Assembly: GCF_013390595.1 (NCBI RefSeq)
Contig: NZ_JACAWV010000007.1
Location: 682,001 to 746,000 of the forward strand
DNA length: 64,000 nucleotides
Origin: Rhizobium sp. RM
Lineage (GTDB): Bacteria; Pseudomonadota; Alphaproteobacteria; Rhizobiales; Rhizobiaceae
Reading direction: 5' to 3'
This document shows, in pieces, positions 1-8,201 of this stretch (the first letter of the stretch is position 1; each line of letters opens with the position of its first letter). Below the pieces are notes generated by a model. That model worked only from the letters and a program-made list of their open reading frames with translations. It did no database searches and had not been told where the DNA came from. The position numbers were made by a program, and so were the translations under genes.

Positions 1-793
1 TGATAACCTTCTGCCCATCCGGAGAGAAGCGCGGCGAGAACGTCATGCCGGGGAAGTTACCGACAACTTCGCGCTGCCCGGTCTCGAGCTGCAGGAGATA
101 AACACGGGGCTGTTGGCCTTCGAAAGACATGTAGGTGACTTCCTGACGGTTCGGCGAGAAGCGCGGCGTCAGAACGATGTCATTCGAGTTGGTCAGGTTA
201 CGGATGTTGAAACCGTCCTGGTCCATGATGGAAAGCTGACGCTTACGGGCTGTCTTCGGGCCGCTTTCGGAAACGAAAACAACACGGGTATCGAAGTAGC
301 CTTTTTCACCAGTGATACGCTCGTAGATCGCGTCCGCGATGATATGAGCCACACGGCGCCAGTTTTCCGGCTGGGTGAAGAACTGCTGACCTGTCATCTG
401 TTGACCGGCAAACGTGTCCCACAAACGGAACTCGGCGCGCAGGCGGCCATCGCTTTCACGTGTCACGCGACCAGTGACCAGAGCCTGCGCGTTGATGACC
501 TTCCAGTCCTCGAAACGCGGCTGCTGATCCGGATTGCTGATCTTTTCGATGAACGCGCTCTTATTGACCGGTGCGAAAAGACCGGAGCGCTGCAAATCAG
601 CCGCGATGACAGCAGAAACCTGCGCACCGATGCCGTCACCCGACATGAAGTCGGTAATGGCGATTGGCAACGGCTGAACATTGCCCTTGTTGATGTTGAT
701 TTGAACCTCGGCATTCGCCGGAGCGACAGCAACCAGCGAGAACAACATGCCCGTGGCAACCATGAGGGCGCGGAGGACAGAACACTTGGTCAT
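1..793 (-). CDS. tolB: Tol-Pal system protein TolB (3' end outside window)
   Basis: Periplasmic beta-propeller protein of the Tol-Pal envelope complex, which links the inner-membrane TolQRA motor to Pal and the outer membrane during division. The reading frame opens at an ATG (791-793) with a signal peptide (hydrophobic stretch about residues 8-22, then APANA before the mature EVQ). The N-terminal TolB domain follows, with residues such as [10 protein letters not shown]. The first propeller blades carry the repeated pattern of FSP followed by DG. The gene reads off the left edge, so the C-terminal propeller and the expected downstream pal gene are not visible. It follows tolA by 82 bp in the usual tolQRAB order. 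Family assignment is secure from sequence and context. Confidence 0.95.
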   Translation of the reverse strand, partial: MTKCSVLRALMVATGMLFSLVAVAPANAEVQININKGNVQPLPIAITDFMSGDGIGAQVSAVIAADLQRSGLFAPVNKSAFIEKISNPDQQPRFEDWKVINAQALVTGRVTRESDGRLRAEFRLWDTFAGQQMTGQQFFTQPENWRRVAHIIADAIYERITGEKGYFDTRVVFVSESGPKTARKRQLSIMDQDGFNIRNLTNSNDIVLTPRFSPNRQEVTYMSFEGQQPRVYLLQLETGQREVVGNFPGMTFSPRFSPDGQKVI

Positions 794-875
794 TTAGACA
801 AGCCTTTCAGCTTCTTACGAAAATTGGACAGGAGTTTTGGGATTTCTGTCGTCATCACTTCCAAAACCTGTCGGC

Positions 876-2057
876 TCACAATGCAAATTCGGACGGATCG
901 AAGTTCAGAACCATCGTGTTCCAGCCCCTTTCGCCCTCATATTTCTCGATCGGCATGTTCTTGAGAGGCGCGGAGCGAAGGATCGCGCGGCGCGCACTGC
1001 TTTCAACCGCCCGGCGCGTACCTTCCGGACCACCGGAAGCGCTGACCTCGGGTTGACCAACAATATTGCCGGATTGGTCAAGCTCGATCCTGATCACCAC
1101 ACGCACCTCGGCAACTCCGGTGAGACCGGAGACCATGGACCAATTGTTCTGGATCTGGCCCTTGACGTTATCGATTTCGCTGGCACTCAGACCCGTTCCA
1201 AGCGTCTTCTTGCCACCAAGGGAGGCTGTTTCGGTCGAGCGTTTCGCACCGCCGCCGGACGGCGCCTGTTTGTTCAGGAGCGCTGAAATCTCGTCGGCAT
1301 TGAACTCGCTTGCCTGAGACGCGGCAGACTTGGCTGTCTCCTGCTTTTTGTCGGCAGGTTTCTTGTCAGACGGCTTCTCCGTCGACTTGGCCTGATCCGG
1401 CTTTTTCTCGGCAGGCTTTTCAGCCGGTTTCTGTTCTGCAGGCTTCGTCTCGGCCTGTTTCGGCTCTTCCGGCTTCGGCGGCTCTGGACGAGAATTCGGA
1501 CGCGGCACGTTCTGCGGCACGGGAATTTCGGCCGGCTCCTGGTTTTGCGGTGGCGGCTCTTCCGCCTTGGTTTCCTGCGGAGGCGTCGGCGTGGGTTTTG
1601 GCTGCGGCGCAACTTCCGGCTTGGTCTGGGGCAAAGCAGCCATTTCCTGCGGTTTCGGCGCGGAGGTCTCCTCCTTGACGATATCCTTCACCTCGTTCGG
1701 CTTGGTATCGACAACAGGCAGCGGATTCTCGGACTTTGGTGGCGCAGCAGCGCTCTCATTGTTGTTCGGCTTTTCCGTCGGGGTCGGCGGCGCCTGAATA
1801 TCTGTGGTGTTGTTGCCAGCGTTCTGCGCGTTCTCGACGATATCCGGGCGGGTTGTCGGAACAGGCGCAGATTTCTCCGCCTTGGGTGCGTTCTTGTCAC
1901 CCTGCTGAATCTGGCTCAATTCCTCGACAGGGACCAGTTCCACTGGCAGGGCCTCGGCCTGCGAAACGTCAAGAGGCTCCGGCGAGCCCAAGGATACAAG
2001 GGCGAAAGCCAGAAGCGACGCATGCACAATCGCGGATGTGGTGATGCTGCCCTTCAT
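876..2057 (-). CDS. tolA: TolA-like cell envelope integrity protein
   Basis: Inner-membrane protein that transmits the TolQ-TolR motor output across the periplasm to TolB and Pal. It has 393 residues. One N-terminal membrane segment lies at about residues 5-25. A long central region (about 60-270) is very rich in Pro, Lys, Glu and Ala, with repeated KP and EKP runs. A compact C-terminal TolA/TonB-C-type domain (about 290-393) carries the pattern VVIRIELDQSGN. The periplasmic arm is more proline-rich than the alanine-rich helix of enterobacterial TolA, which is common in alphaproteobacteria. It lies 10 bp after tolR and before tolB. Calling it TolA rather than TonB rests on operon position. 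Confidence 0.92.
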   Translation of the reverse strand: MKGSITTSAIVHASLLAFALVSLGSPEPLDVSQAEALPVELVPVEELSQIQQGDKNAPKAEKSAPVPTTRPDIVENAQNAGNNTTDIQAPPTPTEKPNNNESAAAPPKSENPLPVVDTKPNEVKDIVKEETSAPKPQEMAALPQTKPEVAPQPKPTPTPPQETKAEEPPPQNQEPAEIPVPQNVPRPNSRPEPPKPEEPKQAETKPAEQKPAEKPAEKKPDQAKSTEKPSDKKPADKKQETAKSAASQASEFNADEISALLNKQAPSGGGAKRSTETASLGGKKTLGTGLSASEIDNVKGQIQNNWSMVSGLTGVAEVRVVIRIELDQSGNIVGQPEVSASGGPEGTRRAVESSARRAILRSAPLKNMPIEKYEGERGWNTMVLNFDPSEFAL

Positions 2058-2067
2058 CGCTCTTACG

Positions 2068-2526
2068 TCAATTATCCTGTTTCTGCTGGGTCACGAGGCC
2101 GATATTCTTGAAGCCTGCGGCCTGAATACGAGCCATTACGTCCGCGACCATACCGTAAGCGGCAACGGAATCGGCGCGAACGAAGATGCGTTCGTTATAA
2201 CCTGTCGTCGCAATGGCCTGCAGCTTGGCAGCCACTTCCTCAGCCTGGATTTCAGTTTCCTGAAGATGGATCTGGCCGTTGGCGTTGACGGAAATCGTGA
2301 TCGGCTGCGTGTCCGAATTCAGCGCATTCGCAGAGGTCTGCGGCAGATCGATCGGAACGCCCACCGTCATCATCGGTGCAGCCACCATGAAGATGATAAG
2401 CAGCACCAGCATGACGTCGACCAGCGGCGTCACGTTGATTTCGCTGATCGCTCCGCCTCTGCGACGGCCGCCGCGTCCACGGCGTCCACCGGAACCGCCG
2501 CCGTTGCCACCTGCTGACATACCCAT
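2068..2526 (-). CDS. tolR: Biopolymer transport protein TolR (ExbD family)
   Basis: Proton-channel partner of TolQ in the Tol-Pal complex. It has 152 residues. A short cytoplasmic tail unusually rich in Gly and Arg (about residues 4-24) leads into the conserved EINVTPLVDVMLVLLIIF segment. That single membrane helix carries the essential Asp (in PLVD) that takes part in proton flow. A periplasmic ExbD/TolR domain fills the rest. The start ATG at 2524-2526 is followed by a second in-frame ATG two codons later. The gene sits between tolQ (46 bp upstream) and tolA (10 bp downstream), so co-transcription is expected. Confidence 0.95.
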   Translation of the reverse strand: MGMSAGGNGGGSGGRRGRGGRRRGGAISEINVTPLVDVMLVLLIIFMVAAPMMTVGVPIDLPQTSANALNSDTQPITISVNANGQIHLQETEIQAEEVAAKLQAIATTGYNERIFVRADSVAAYGMVADVMARIQAAGFKNIGLVTQQKQDN

Positions 2527-2572
2527 AACGTTTACTCCATTTTGCCTTGCGGCAAATTAATGCGCGGTTCGC

Positions 2573-3292
2573 TTACTGCGCAGCCTGGCGCGTCTGAAGC
2601 TTTTCATCGATCTGGCGAGACAGGATCGCAGAGAATTCGTCGGCGAAACCTTCCATGCGTGCGGAAAGCTTGTGCGCATCGGCGGTGAACTTGTTGTAGG
2701 CGATAACCGCAGGAATAGCGGCAACCAGGCCGATAGCCGTTGCCAGAAGTGCTTCAGCAATGCCAGGCGCCACAACGGCGAGGTTGGTGGACTTCGAACC
2801 GGCGATAGCCTGGAACGAGGTCATGATACCAACGACCGTACCGAAAAGGCCGATGAACGGACCGGCTGAACCGATCGTTGCCAAAGAACCAAGACGGGCT
2901 TCGTATTGCTCGCCTTCACGAGCCATGGTCACATCCATTGCCCGGTCGATACGCATCTGCAAACCGATCGGAGAACGTGCGCCGCGCTCGAAGGACTTTT
3001 TCCATTCCCGCATCGCCGACACGAAAATCGCAGCCAAGCCGCCATTCTGCCGCTCTGCCAGCGTACGATAGAGTTCTTCAAGCGACTGACCAGACCAGAA
3101 GACCTGTTCGAACTGATCGAACTGGCGCCGTGCCTTGTTGAAGCTCACATACTTGTCGATGACGATCGCCCACGTCCAGACCGAGGCGGCCAGAAGTCCG
3201 ATCATGACGAGCTTTACGATAAAGCCCGCCTGCATAAACAGAGCCCAGAGACTTACGTCGTGCGTCGCCGCTGCCAAACCTGCCTGTTCCAT
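2573..3292 (-). CDS. tolQ: Tol-Pal system proton channel TolQ
   Basis: MotA/TolQ/ExbB-family channel of the Tol-Pal motor. It has 239 residues from the ATG at 3290-3292 (MEQAGLAAATHDVSLW). The longer open frame to 3463 adds 57 residues that do not look like TolQ, so I take the internal start. Three membrane segments are visible at about residues 23-43, 140-165 and 180-200. The family signature GTVVGIM followed by Phe lies between the second and third, with GIAEALLATAIGL after it. It is the first tol gene after ybgC, with a 262-bp gap that probably holds a promoter. It acts with TolR and TolA using proton motive force. Confidence 0.95.
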   Translation of the reverse strand: MEQAGLAAATHDVSLWALFMQAGFIVKLVMIGLLAASVWTWAIVIDKYVSFNKARRQFDQFEQVFWSGQSLEELYRTLAERQNGGLAAIFVSAMREWKKSFERGARSPIGLQMRIDRAMDVTMAREGEQYEARLGSLATIGSAGPFIGLFGTVVGIMTSFQAIAGSKSTNLAVVAPGIAEALLATAIGLVAAIPAVIAYNKFTADAHKLSARMEGFADEFSAILSRQIDEKLQTRQAAQ

Positions 3293-3484
3293 AAATATCC
3301 AATCCCCGAATCCAAACGCCCGGCACGGGACCGGGCGATTCAAACGCGCATCGGCGCTCGAAGTTATGCGGTCAACGCCGCCCAACCCTTTAGCCATGCC
3401 CCGGTACTTGCCAATATGCCTTCCTTGCCAATAAATTTGGTGAAAGGAAGGCGTGCACCGCACAAATACCAGATGCTAAAGTAA

Positions 3485-3529
3485 GACACCATTATGGTTA
3501 AGGGAGTGTTACTATACGGACACCATTGC
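3485..3529 (-). promoter_or_regulatory. tolQ upstream region with direct repeat and CtrA-like half-site
   Basis: In the 262-bp gap between ybgC and tolQ the nonamer GACACCATT occurs twice on the plus strand (3485-3493 and 3521-3529), 36 bp apart. Between them the minus strand reads TTAACCAT (3494-3501), which resembles a CtrA half-site in alphaproteobacteria. The order suggests a tolQRAB promoter region here. No clear -35/-10 pair is obvious, so this is a weak call. Confidence 0.3.
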
Positions 3530-3554
3530 GGGATTTACTGCGGCCGCGCCTGTC

Positions 3555-3992
3555 TTACTTGAGGAATTTTTCCGCAACCGTTTCCGGAAGACGTCTTGGC
3601 CTGCCATTCGCATTGATGACTGCGATGATGACCTTGGCGCTGACAAGCAACGTCTCACCACGACGAATTTCCTGATTGAGCACCATTTTTGCGCCACCTG
3701 CCTTCTCGGTGACAGTGGCGATCGTCAACACATTGTCCATACGTGCCGGGCTTTTGAAGTCGATTTCCATACGGTGGACGACGAAAACAAGGCCCTCTTC
3801 ATCCGCTGTCAGCAGCGCGCTTTGCTCACATCCGAGACACCGCAGATAGTCGGTACGGCCACGCTCCAAAAAATGCAGATAACGGGCGTGGTAGACGAGA
3901 CCGGAAAAATCCGTGTCCTCGTAATAAACGCGCTGCATCAGTCGATGGCCGTGCTCGATAAGTTCGCCCGAAAGCGGGACGGTAAAGGTCAT
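3555..3992 (-). CDS. ybgC: YbgC-type acyl-CoA thioesterase
   Basis: Hot-dog-fold thioesterase of the tol-pal cluster, thought to act on acyl-CoA or acyl-ACP near the membrane. It has 145 residues from the ATG at 3990-3992. The longer frame adds 12 residues and the internal start overlaps the upstream stop as ATGA, which fits translational coupling. The family signature is clear at about residues 23-50: YYEDTDFSGLVYHARYL, with the catalytic Asp in EDTD, followed by FLERGRTDYLR. It precedes tolQRAB as in most proteobacteria, but here it is itself preceded by two NUDIX genes. Confidence 0.93.
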   Translation of the reverse strand: MTFTVPLSGELIEHGHRLMQRVYYEDTDFSGLVYHARYLHFLERGRTDYLRCLGCEQSALLTADEEGLVFVVHRMEIDFKSPARMDNVLTIATVTEKAGGAKMVLNQEIRRGETLLVSAKVIIAVINANGRPRRLPETVAEKFLK

Positions 3993-4525
3993 GAGGTCTC
4001 CTTGGGAATTCCTGCCGCGCCAGAGCATCCTTCGCGAACGATCAGATGCTCGCTCCGGCTCGGCAAGGCTTCAATACGCTGCGCGACGAACGCAGGCTTG
4101 AGATCGTTTTTCGTGAGCGCGGACGAGTTGGCTGGCAACCAACGGAATTCGATCTCGATGCCATCCATCACACGATGAATAATATCGCTTTCGTGGAAAG
4201 GCATCGGCTCCGACAGGGAAACCAGATAGTAGAACGCCAACTCGTGCGCAGCGTATTCTCCGTAAGAGAAAAAATTCTCGGCGGACCACAGCAGCCGTTC
4301 GACGCAGCAATCCCGGCCCAGCTCCTCGTGGATTTCCCGAACGATGGTTTCTTCGGAGCTTTCACCGATCTCCGCACGCCCTCCCGGCAAAGCCCAGTAG
4401 ACGTCGCCGACAGCACGCTGAACGAGGATATGCCCGTCTTGGAAGATCAGCGCCGCCACACGCATGCTGAAAAGCTGCGGCTTGCGGTCCAGCCGGATCA
4501 TGTGGCGTTCGAGGGCAGAAGTCAT
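3989..4525 (-). CDS. NUDIX hydrolase (second of a tandem pair)
   Basis: NUDIX-fold pyrophosphohydrolase of unknown substrate, 178 residues. The full NUDIX box is present at about residues 48-70: G-x5-E-x7-REIHEELG, preceded by LPGGR. It is clearly a paralogue of the gene just upstream (4522-5034). Both share an N-terminal RIA/RVA-F-DGHxLVxRA strand, WxxPGGRAE, GE.SEET, a DIIHRV or AIIHRV segment and an E-EFRW motif, which suggests a local duplication. Start and stop overlap both neighbours by 4 bp (ATGA), so it belongs to the ruvB-to-tol gene run. The C-terminus extends about 20 residues beyond that of its sister. Confidence 0.88.
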   Translation of the reverse strand: MTSALERHMIRLDRKPQLFSMRVAALIFQDGHILVQRAVGDVYWALPGGRAEIGESSEETIVREIHEELGRDCCVERLLWSAENFFSYGEYAAHELAFYYLVSLSEPMPFHESDIIHRVMDGIEIEFRWLPANSSALTKNDLKPAFVAQRIEALPSRSEHLIVREGCSGAAGIPKETS

Positions 4526-5034
4526 TTATCGTCCAGATCGCCGTCGTACCAGACGAGGTGTCTTGTTGTCTGCGGCAGATGCTCTATTTCGTCGGCGATG
4601 AAATAGGGCGGAATATCGAGCTCCGTCAATGCCTGGCGCGTCGCCTTGACCCAACGAAACTCCAGTTCGTTATCACCATCCTGTACGCGGTGGATGATGG
4701 CCGAGGGATGAAACGCAAAGCTCTCCGGCAGATCCATGAGGTAGTAAAAGCCAAGCTCGTGCCAGTCCTTGCCTTCGTAATGGAAGAAGTTTTCGACCAC
4801 CCAGAGAAGCCGTCCGACTTTCGCTTCGGTGCCGAGTTCCTCCATCATCTCCCGCTCGAGCGTTTCCTCGGAGCGCTCTCCCATTTCCGCGCGCCCACCG
4901 GGAAAAGTCCAGAATTTCTCGTGCGTCGCCCGGTGAACAAGCACATGTCCATCACGAAAGGCGAGGCCCGCGATACGCATCTGGAAAATACGCTTCGGTT
5001 TGAATTTTATGCGGATGCGGGTGTCATGCGTCAT
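4522..5034 (-). CDS. NUDIX hydrolase (first of a tandem pair)
   Basis: NUDIX hydrolase of 170 residues with substrate not predictable from sequence. The NUDIX box (GRAEMGERSEETLEREMMEELG, given here in two parts: GRAEMGERSEE and TLEREMMEELG) has every catalytic Glu and the Arg in place. The N-terminus is basic (RIRIKFKPKR) before the first beta strand. It overlaps the following NUDIX gene by 4 bp and the preceding DinB-fold gene by 11 bp, so the three are probably co-translated. Similarity to the downstream NUDIX gene extends over nearly the whole length, which indicates duplication followed by divergence. Confidence 0.88.
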   Translation of the reverse strand: MTHDTRIRIKFKPKRIFQMRIAGLAFRDGHVLVHRATHEKFWTFPGGRAEMGERSEETLEREMMEELGTEAKVGRLLWVVENFFHYEGKDWHELGFYYLMDLPESFAFHPSAIIHRVQDGDNELEFRWVKATRQALTELDIPPYFIADEIEHLPQTTRHLVWYDGDLDDK

Positions 5035-5614
5035 TGAGCGGCCTGTGGGCTGGAGACATCAAATCATCTTCGCGCCATTCTAACGCATCCATCTCGGTTT
5101 TTCTTGCCATTGCGTCATCGCCAACAATGAATTCATCGAGTTGCGGTGGTTTCACACTCGTGCCTGACAACATGGCGTGCACCTGTCCGCGGTGGTGCGT
5201 CTGGTGCTGGAAGAGATGGCTGAGAATGTCGTCGCAGCGATCCTGCTGAATGCGCTTGCCGCGGTGAACGTTGATCGTTGCGGCAAGACTGGCTTCATCA
5301 AGCTCCTCGACAAAAAAAATCAGGTCGTCATCGAGTTTCGCCTGGGCCTGCCGCAACGCTTCCATCGTCAGGTAGGGCTCCTCGTTTGCCCATGCCGCAG
5401 GCCCGAGGGTACTGCCTTTCAGTGCATCGATATAAAAGACATCAATGATATGGATATGGTTCAATGTCGCGCGAATGGTTGGAAAGAAGCTCGTTCGGGG
5501 CGCGACGAATTCGTCCTGCGGCAACAATAAACAGGCGTTATGCAGCCGAAAATTGGCAAGGCGATTGTTCCGCGCCAGCTTGCGAAAAACACGCGCCGCA
5601 TCATAGTCCGGCAT
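5024..5614 (-). CDS. DinB-fold metalloprotein
   Basis: DinB/YfiT-like four-helix-bundle protein, a family of metal-dependent enzymes or damage-inducible proteins whose substrate is usually unknown. It has 196 residues from the ATG at 5612-5614, chosen because GAGGGG lies 4 bp upstream. The open frame extends 16 codons further without a ribosome site. The likely metal triad is visible: His53 (TLNHIHIID) and His137/His141 (HLFQHQTHH). It lies 68 bp after ruvB and overlaps the first NUDIX gene. In this window it and the NUDIX pair separate ruvB from ybgC, which are often adjacent in relatives. Confidence 0.85.
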   Translation of the reverse strand: MPDYDAARVFRKLARNNRLANFRLHNACLLLPQDEFVAPRTSFFPTIRATLNHIHIIDVFYIDALKGSTLGPAAWANEEPYLTMEALRQAQAKLDDDLIFFVEELDEASLAATINVHRGKRIQQDRCDDILSHLFQHQTHHRGQVHAMLSGTSVKPPQLDEFIVGDDAMARKTEMDALEWREDDLMSPAHRPLNDA

Positions 5615-5682
5615 GTTCCCCTCCCTTCGTTCTGAGACCAGCCAATCGTCAAATCGCGGCATGAAACCTGGAGGTCGAAGGT

Positions 5683-6723
5683 TTAATCCTCGTCCAGCGT
5701 CAGCCTGAATTGCGCTGCCTCAAGGTCCTTTGGCGGTTGCATACCCAGATGTTTCCATGCGGTTCCCGTTAATATGCGGCCGCGCGGGGTCCTCTGGATA
5801 AACCCCTGCTGGATCATGTAGGGCTCGATAATGTCCTCGATTGCATCGCGCGGTTCGGAAAGACCCGCAGCGATGGTCTCGATACCCACCGGCCCGCCAC
5901 CAAAGTTTACGGCGATCATCGTCAGGTAGCGCATGTCGAGCTGGTCGAGACCCATATTGTCCACGAGAAGGCGCGTCAGAGCCTCGTCAGCAATTTCCTT
6001 CGTAACTGCTTCCGCCCGCGCCACTTCAGCGAAGTCGCGCACGCGGCGCAACAGCCGCCCTGCAATTCGCGGCGTGCCGCGTGCACGTCTGGCCACTTCA
6101 CGCGCACCCTCGTCCGTCATGTTGAGGCCCACCATGCGCGCACCACGACGAACGATCGATTCCAGCTCATCGACGGTGTAAAATGAAAGCCGGACCGGAA
6201 TACCGAAGCGGTCGCGCAGCGGCGTTGTCAGCAGCCCGAGACGCGTCGTTGCCGCAACGAGCGTGAACTTCGACAGATCGATTTTGACCGAGCGTGCGGC
6301 CGGACCCTCCCCGATGATAAGATCGAGTTGGAAATCCTCCATTGCCGGATAGAGAATTTCCTCAACGGCGGGGTTGAGGCGGTGGATTTCGTCGATGAAC
6401 AGCACATCGCGTTCTTCGAGATTGGTCAGAAGTGCTGCAAGGTCACCCGCCTTGGCAATGACTGGCCCGGACGTAGACTTGAAATTAACGCCGAGTTCTT
6501 TGGCCATGATCTGCGCAAGGGTCGTTTTGCCCAGGCCTGGAGGGCCGACGAAAAGGACATGGTCTAGCGCTTCGCCGCGGTTCTTGGCGGCTTCGATAAA
6601 GATTTTGAGATTGGCGCGCGCTTCCGCCTGACCGGTAAAGTCGTCCAGCGACTGCGGACGCATGGTTGTGTCGATATCCTCGCCACGTTTATCCGCTGAG
6701 ATCAATCTTGCCGCATCGCTCAT
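5683..6723 (-). CDS. ruvB: Holliday junction branch migration helicase RuvB
   Basis: AAA+ ATPase that drives branch migration of Holliday junctions with RuvA. It has 346 residues from the ATG at 6721-6723; a TTG one codon earlier is less likely. Visible motifs are Walker [13 protein letters not shown] (about residues 61-72), Walker [10 protein letters not shown], sensor 1 in [10 protein letters not shown], the arginine-finger region LRDRFGI, and the C-terminal winged-helix DNA-binding domain ending with TPRGR. It follows ruvA by 70 bp. The family assignment is certain. Confidence 0.98.
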   Translation of the reverse strand: MSDAARLISADKRGEDIDTTMRPQSLDDFTGQAEARANLKIFIEAAKNRGEALDHVLFVGPPGLGKTTLAQIMAKELGVNFKSTSGPVIAKAGDLAALLTNLEERDVLFIDEIHRLNPAVEEILYPAMEDFQLDLIIGEGPAARSVKIDLSKFTLVAATTRLGLLTTPLRDRFGIPVRLSFYTVDELESIVRRGARMVGLNMTDEGAREVARRARGTPRIAGRLLRRVRDFAEVARAEAVTKEIADEALTRLLVDNMGLDQLDMRYLTMIAVNFGGGPVGIETIAAGLSEPRDAIEDIIEPYMIQQGFIQRTPRGRILTGTAWKHLGMQPPKDLEAAQFRLTLDED

Positions 6724-6793
6724 CAAGGGTATTCCGTCTTAATCGCACATTCATGGAGTGACATGTTCCACTCCCTATAACACGGGCATCGCG

Positions 6794-7411
6794 TTATCGC
6801 GAAAGCTCCTTCAACCCGAGACGGATAAGCTTGGCGCTATCGCCGCCCTCACCTCCGTTCTTGAGCGCGGCAGCAACCGCATTTGCTGCCTGATCTCGGG
6901 AATAGCCTAGATTAGTAAGAGCGGAAACAGCATCTGCCACTGGAGCGGGGGCGGCCCCTTCTCCGAGTTCCTGCTTCAGACCGATAGACGCAGACGCCTC
7001 TCCGGCAAAGGCAGGTGCCTTGTTGCGAAGCTCCGTCACAATGCGAACTGCGACCTTTGGACCAACGCCCGGCGCACGCGAAACAACGACCTTGTCCTGA
7101 AGCGCAATGGCATTCGCCAGTTCAGAAGGAGACAGGGTGGACAGGACAGCAAGCGCCACTTTCGAACCCACGCCCTGTACGCTCTGCAAAAGATTGAACC
7201 ACTCGCGCTCCAGAGCAGAAAGAAAGCCGAAAAGCTTCAATTGATCTTCACGTACATAGGTCTCGATGAAGAGTACAACGGCCTCACCCGCCGATCCGAT
7301 TTTCGACAGCGTTCGCGCCGAACAATGCGCAACGTAACAGACGCCATGCACATCCACGAGGACGTAATCCGCGCCGATTTCATCGATAGTCCCTTTGAGT
7401 TTTCCAATCAT
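6794..7411 (-). CDS. ruvA: Holliday junction DNA-binding protein RuvA
   Basis: Tetrameric Holliday-junction-binding subunit that loads RuvB. It has 205 residues. An N-terminal OB-fold ([12 protein letters not shown]) precedes two helix-hairpin-helix units ([13 protein letters not shown] at about residues 79-91 and [13 protein letters not shown] at about 114-126). A flexible linker rich in Ala and Gly follows. The C-terminal domain III (about 155-205) contacts RuvB and contains [17 protein letters not shown]. It lies 32 bp after ruvC and ahead of ruvB, in the common ruvCAB order. Confidence 0.97.
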   Translation of the reverse strand: MIGKLKGTIDEIGADYVLVDVHGVCYVAHCSARTLSKIGSAGEAVVLFIETYVREDQLKLFGFLSALEREWFNLLQSVQGVGSKVALAVLSTLSPSELANAIALQDKVVVSRAPGVGPKVAVRIVTELRNKAPAFAGEASASIGLKQELGEGAAPAPVADAVSALTNLGYSRDQAANAVAAALKNGGEGGDSAKLIRLGLKELSR

Positions 7412-7443
7412 GACGCCGCCCGCCGAAATAAAACCACTAAAAT

Positions 7444-7956
7444 TTAGCCCGCCGCCAGAAGGCGGCGCATTCTGTCACCACCACGATTGTGTGCATGGCA
7501 AATGGCAATCGCCAACGCATCCGCGGCGTCGTTTCCCTTGAACTCGGCTTTCGGCATCAGGATTTTCAGCATCATGTGAATCTGCTGCTTTTCACCGTGA
7601 CCAACCCCGATCACTGCTTTCTTGACCGCATTCGGCGCATATTCGGAAACCTGCAATCCAGCCCGCGCCGGAACCAGCATGGCAATACCGCGCGCCTGAC
7701 CCAGCTTCAACGTGGCGACAGCATCCTTGTTCACGAAGGTCTGCTCCACGGCCGCCTCATCAGGCTGGTAACTGTGCACGATCTCGGCCAGTCCGTCATG
7801 CAACTGGCAAAGGCGTGAGGCCAGATCCATGTCACCATCGGATGTAACCGTACCGGAGGCAACAAAGCGCAGGCTATTGCCGAGGCTTTCAATGATGCCC
7901 CAGCCGGTACGCCGCAAACCGGGATCGATCCCGATGATTCGAATCGTGTTCTGCAT
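7444..7956 (-). CDS. ruvC: Crossover junction endodeoxyribonuclease RuvC
   Basis: Holliday-junction resolvase with an RNase H-like fold. It has 170 residues from the ATG at 7954-7956 ([13 protein letters not shown]); the longer frame to 8016 adds 20 non-conserved residues. The catalytic acidic residues are visible: Asp in [12 protein letters not shown], Glu in [10 protein letters not shown] and the Asp pair in [16 protein letters not shown]. It is the first gene of the ruvCAB run, and the 245-bp gap to the divergent chemoreceptor gene must carry its promoter. Confidence 0.97.
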   Translation of the reverse strand: MQNTIRIIGIDPGLRRTGWGIIESLGNSLRFVASGTVTSDGDMDLASRLCQLHDGLAEIVHSYQPDEAAVEQTFVNKDAVATLKLGQARGIAMLVPARAGLQVSEYAPNAVKKAVIGVGHGEKQQIHMMLKILMPKAEFKGNDAADALAIAICHAHNRGGDRMRRLLAAG

Positions 7957-8201
7957 AAGCCACCCTATCTTTCCGGCAGCAAACCTGCCAGCGATAAGTG
8001 AACAAAACGACAACATCCGTTAAATTTGCAGTGCAGCATTTACCTCTGTTTAAATCCCGTACCGCATTGTTTCCGGCAATAATGACAAAAGGGGAGCTGC
8101 GGACATGATGCGCCGTAGCAAAACAATTCGCCAATCGATCAGCCGGTGCCGCCATTAAGGAGAGCGGGGCTGCCGAACTGGCATTGGGGGCTACAGCAGC
8201 C

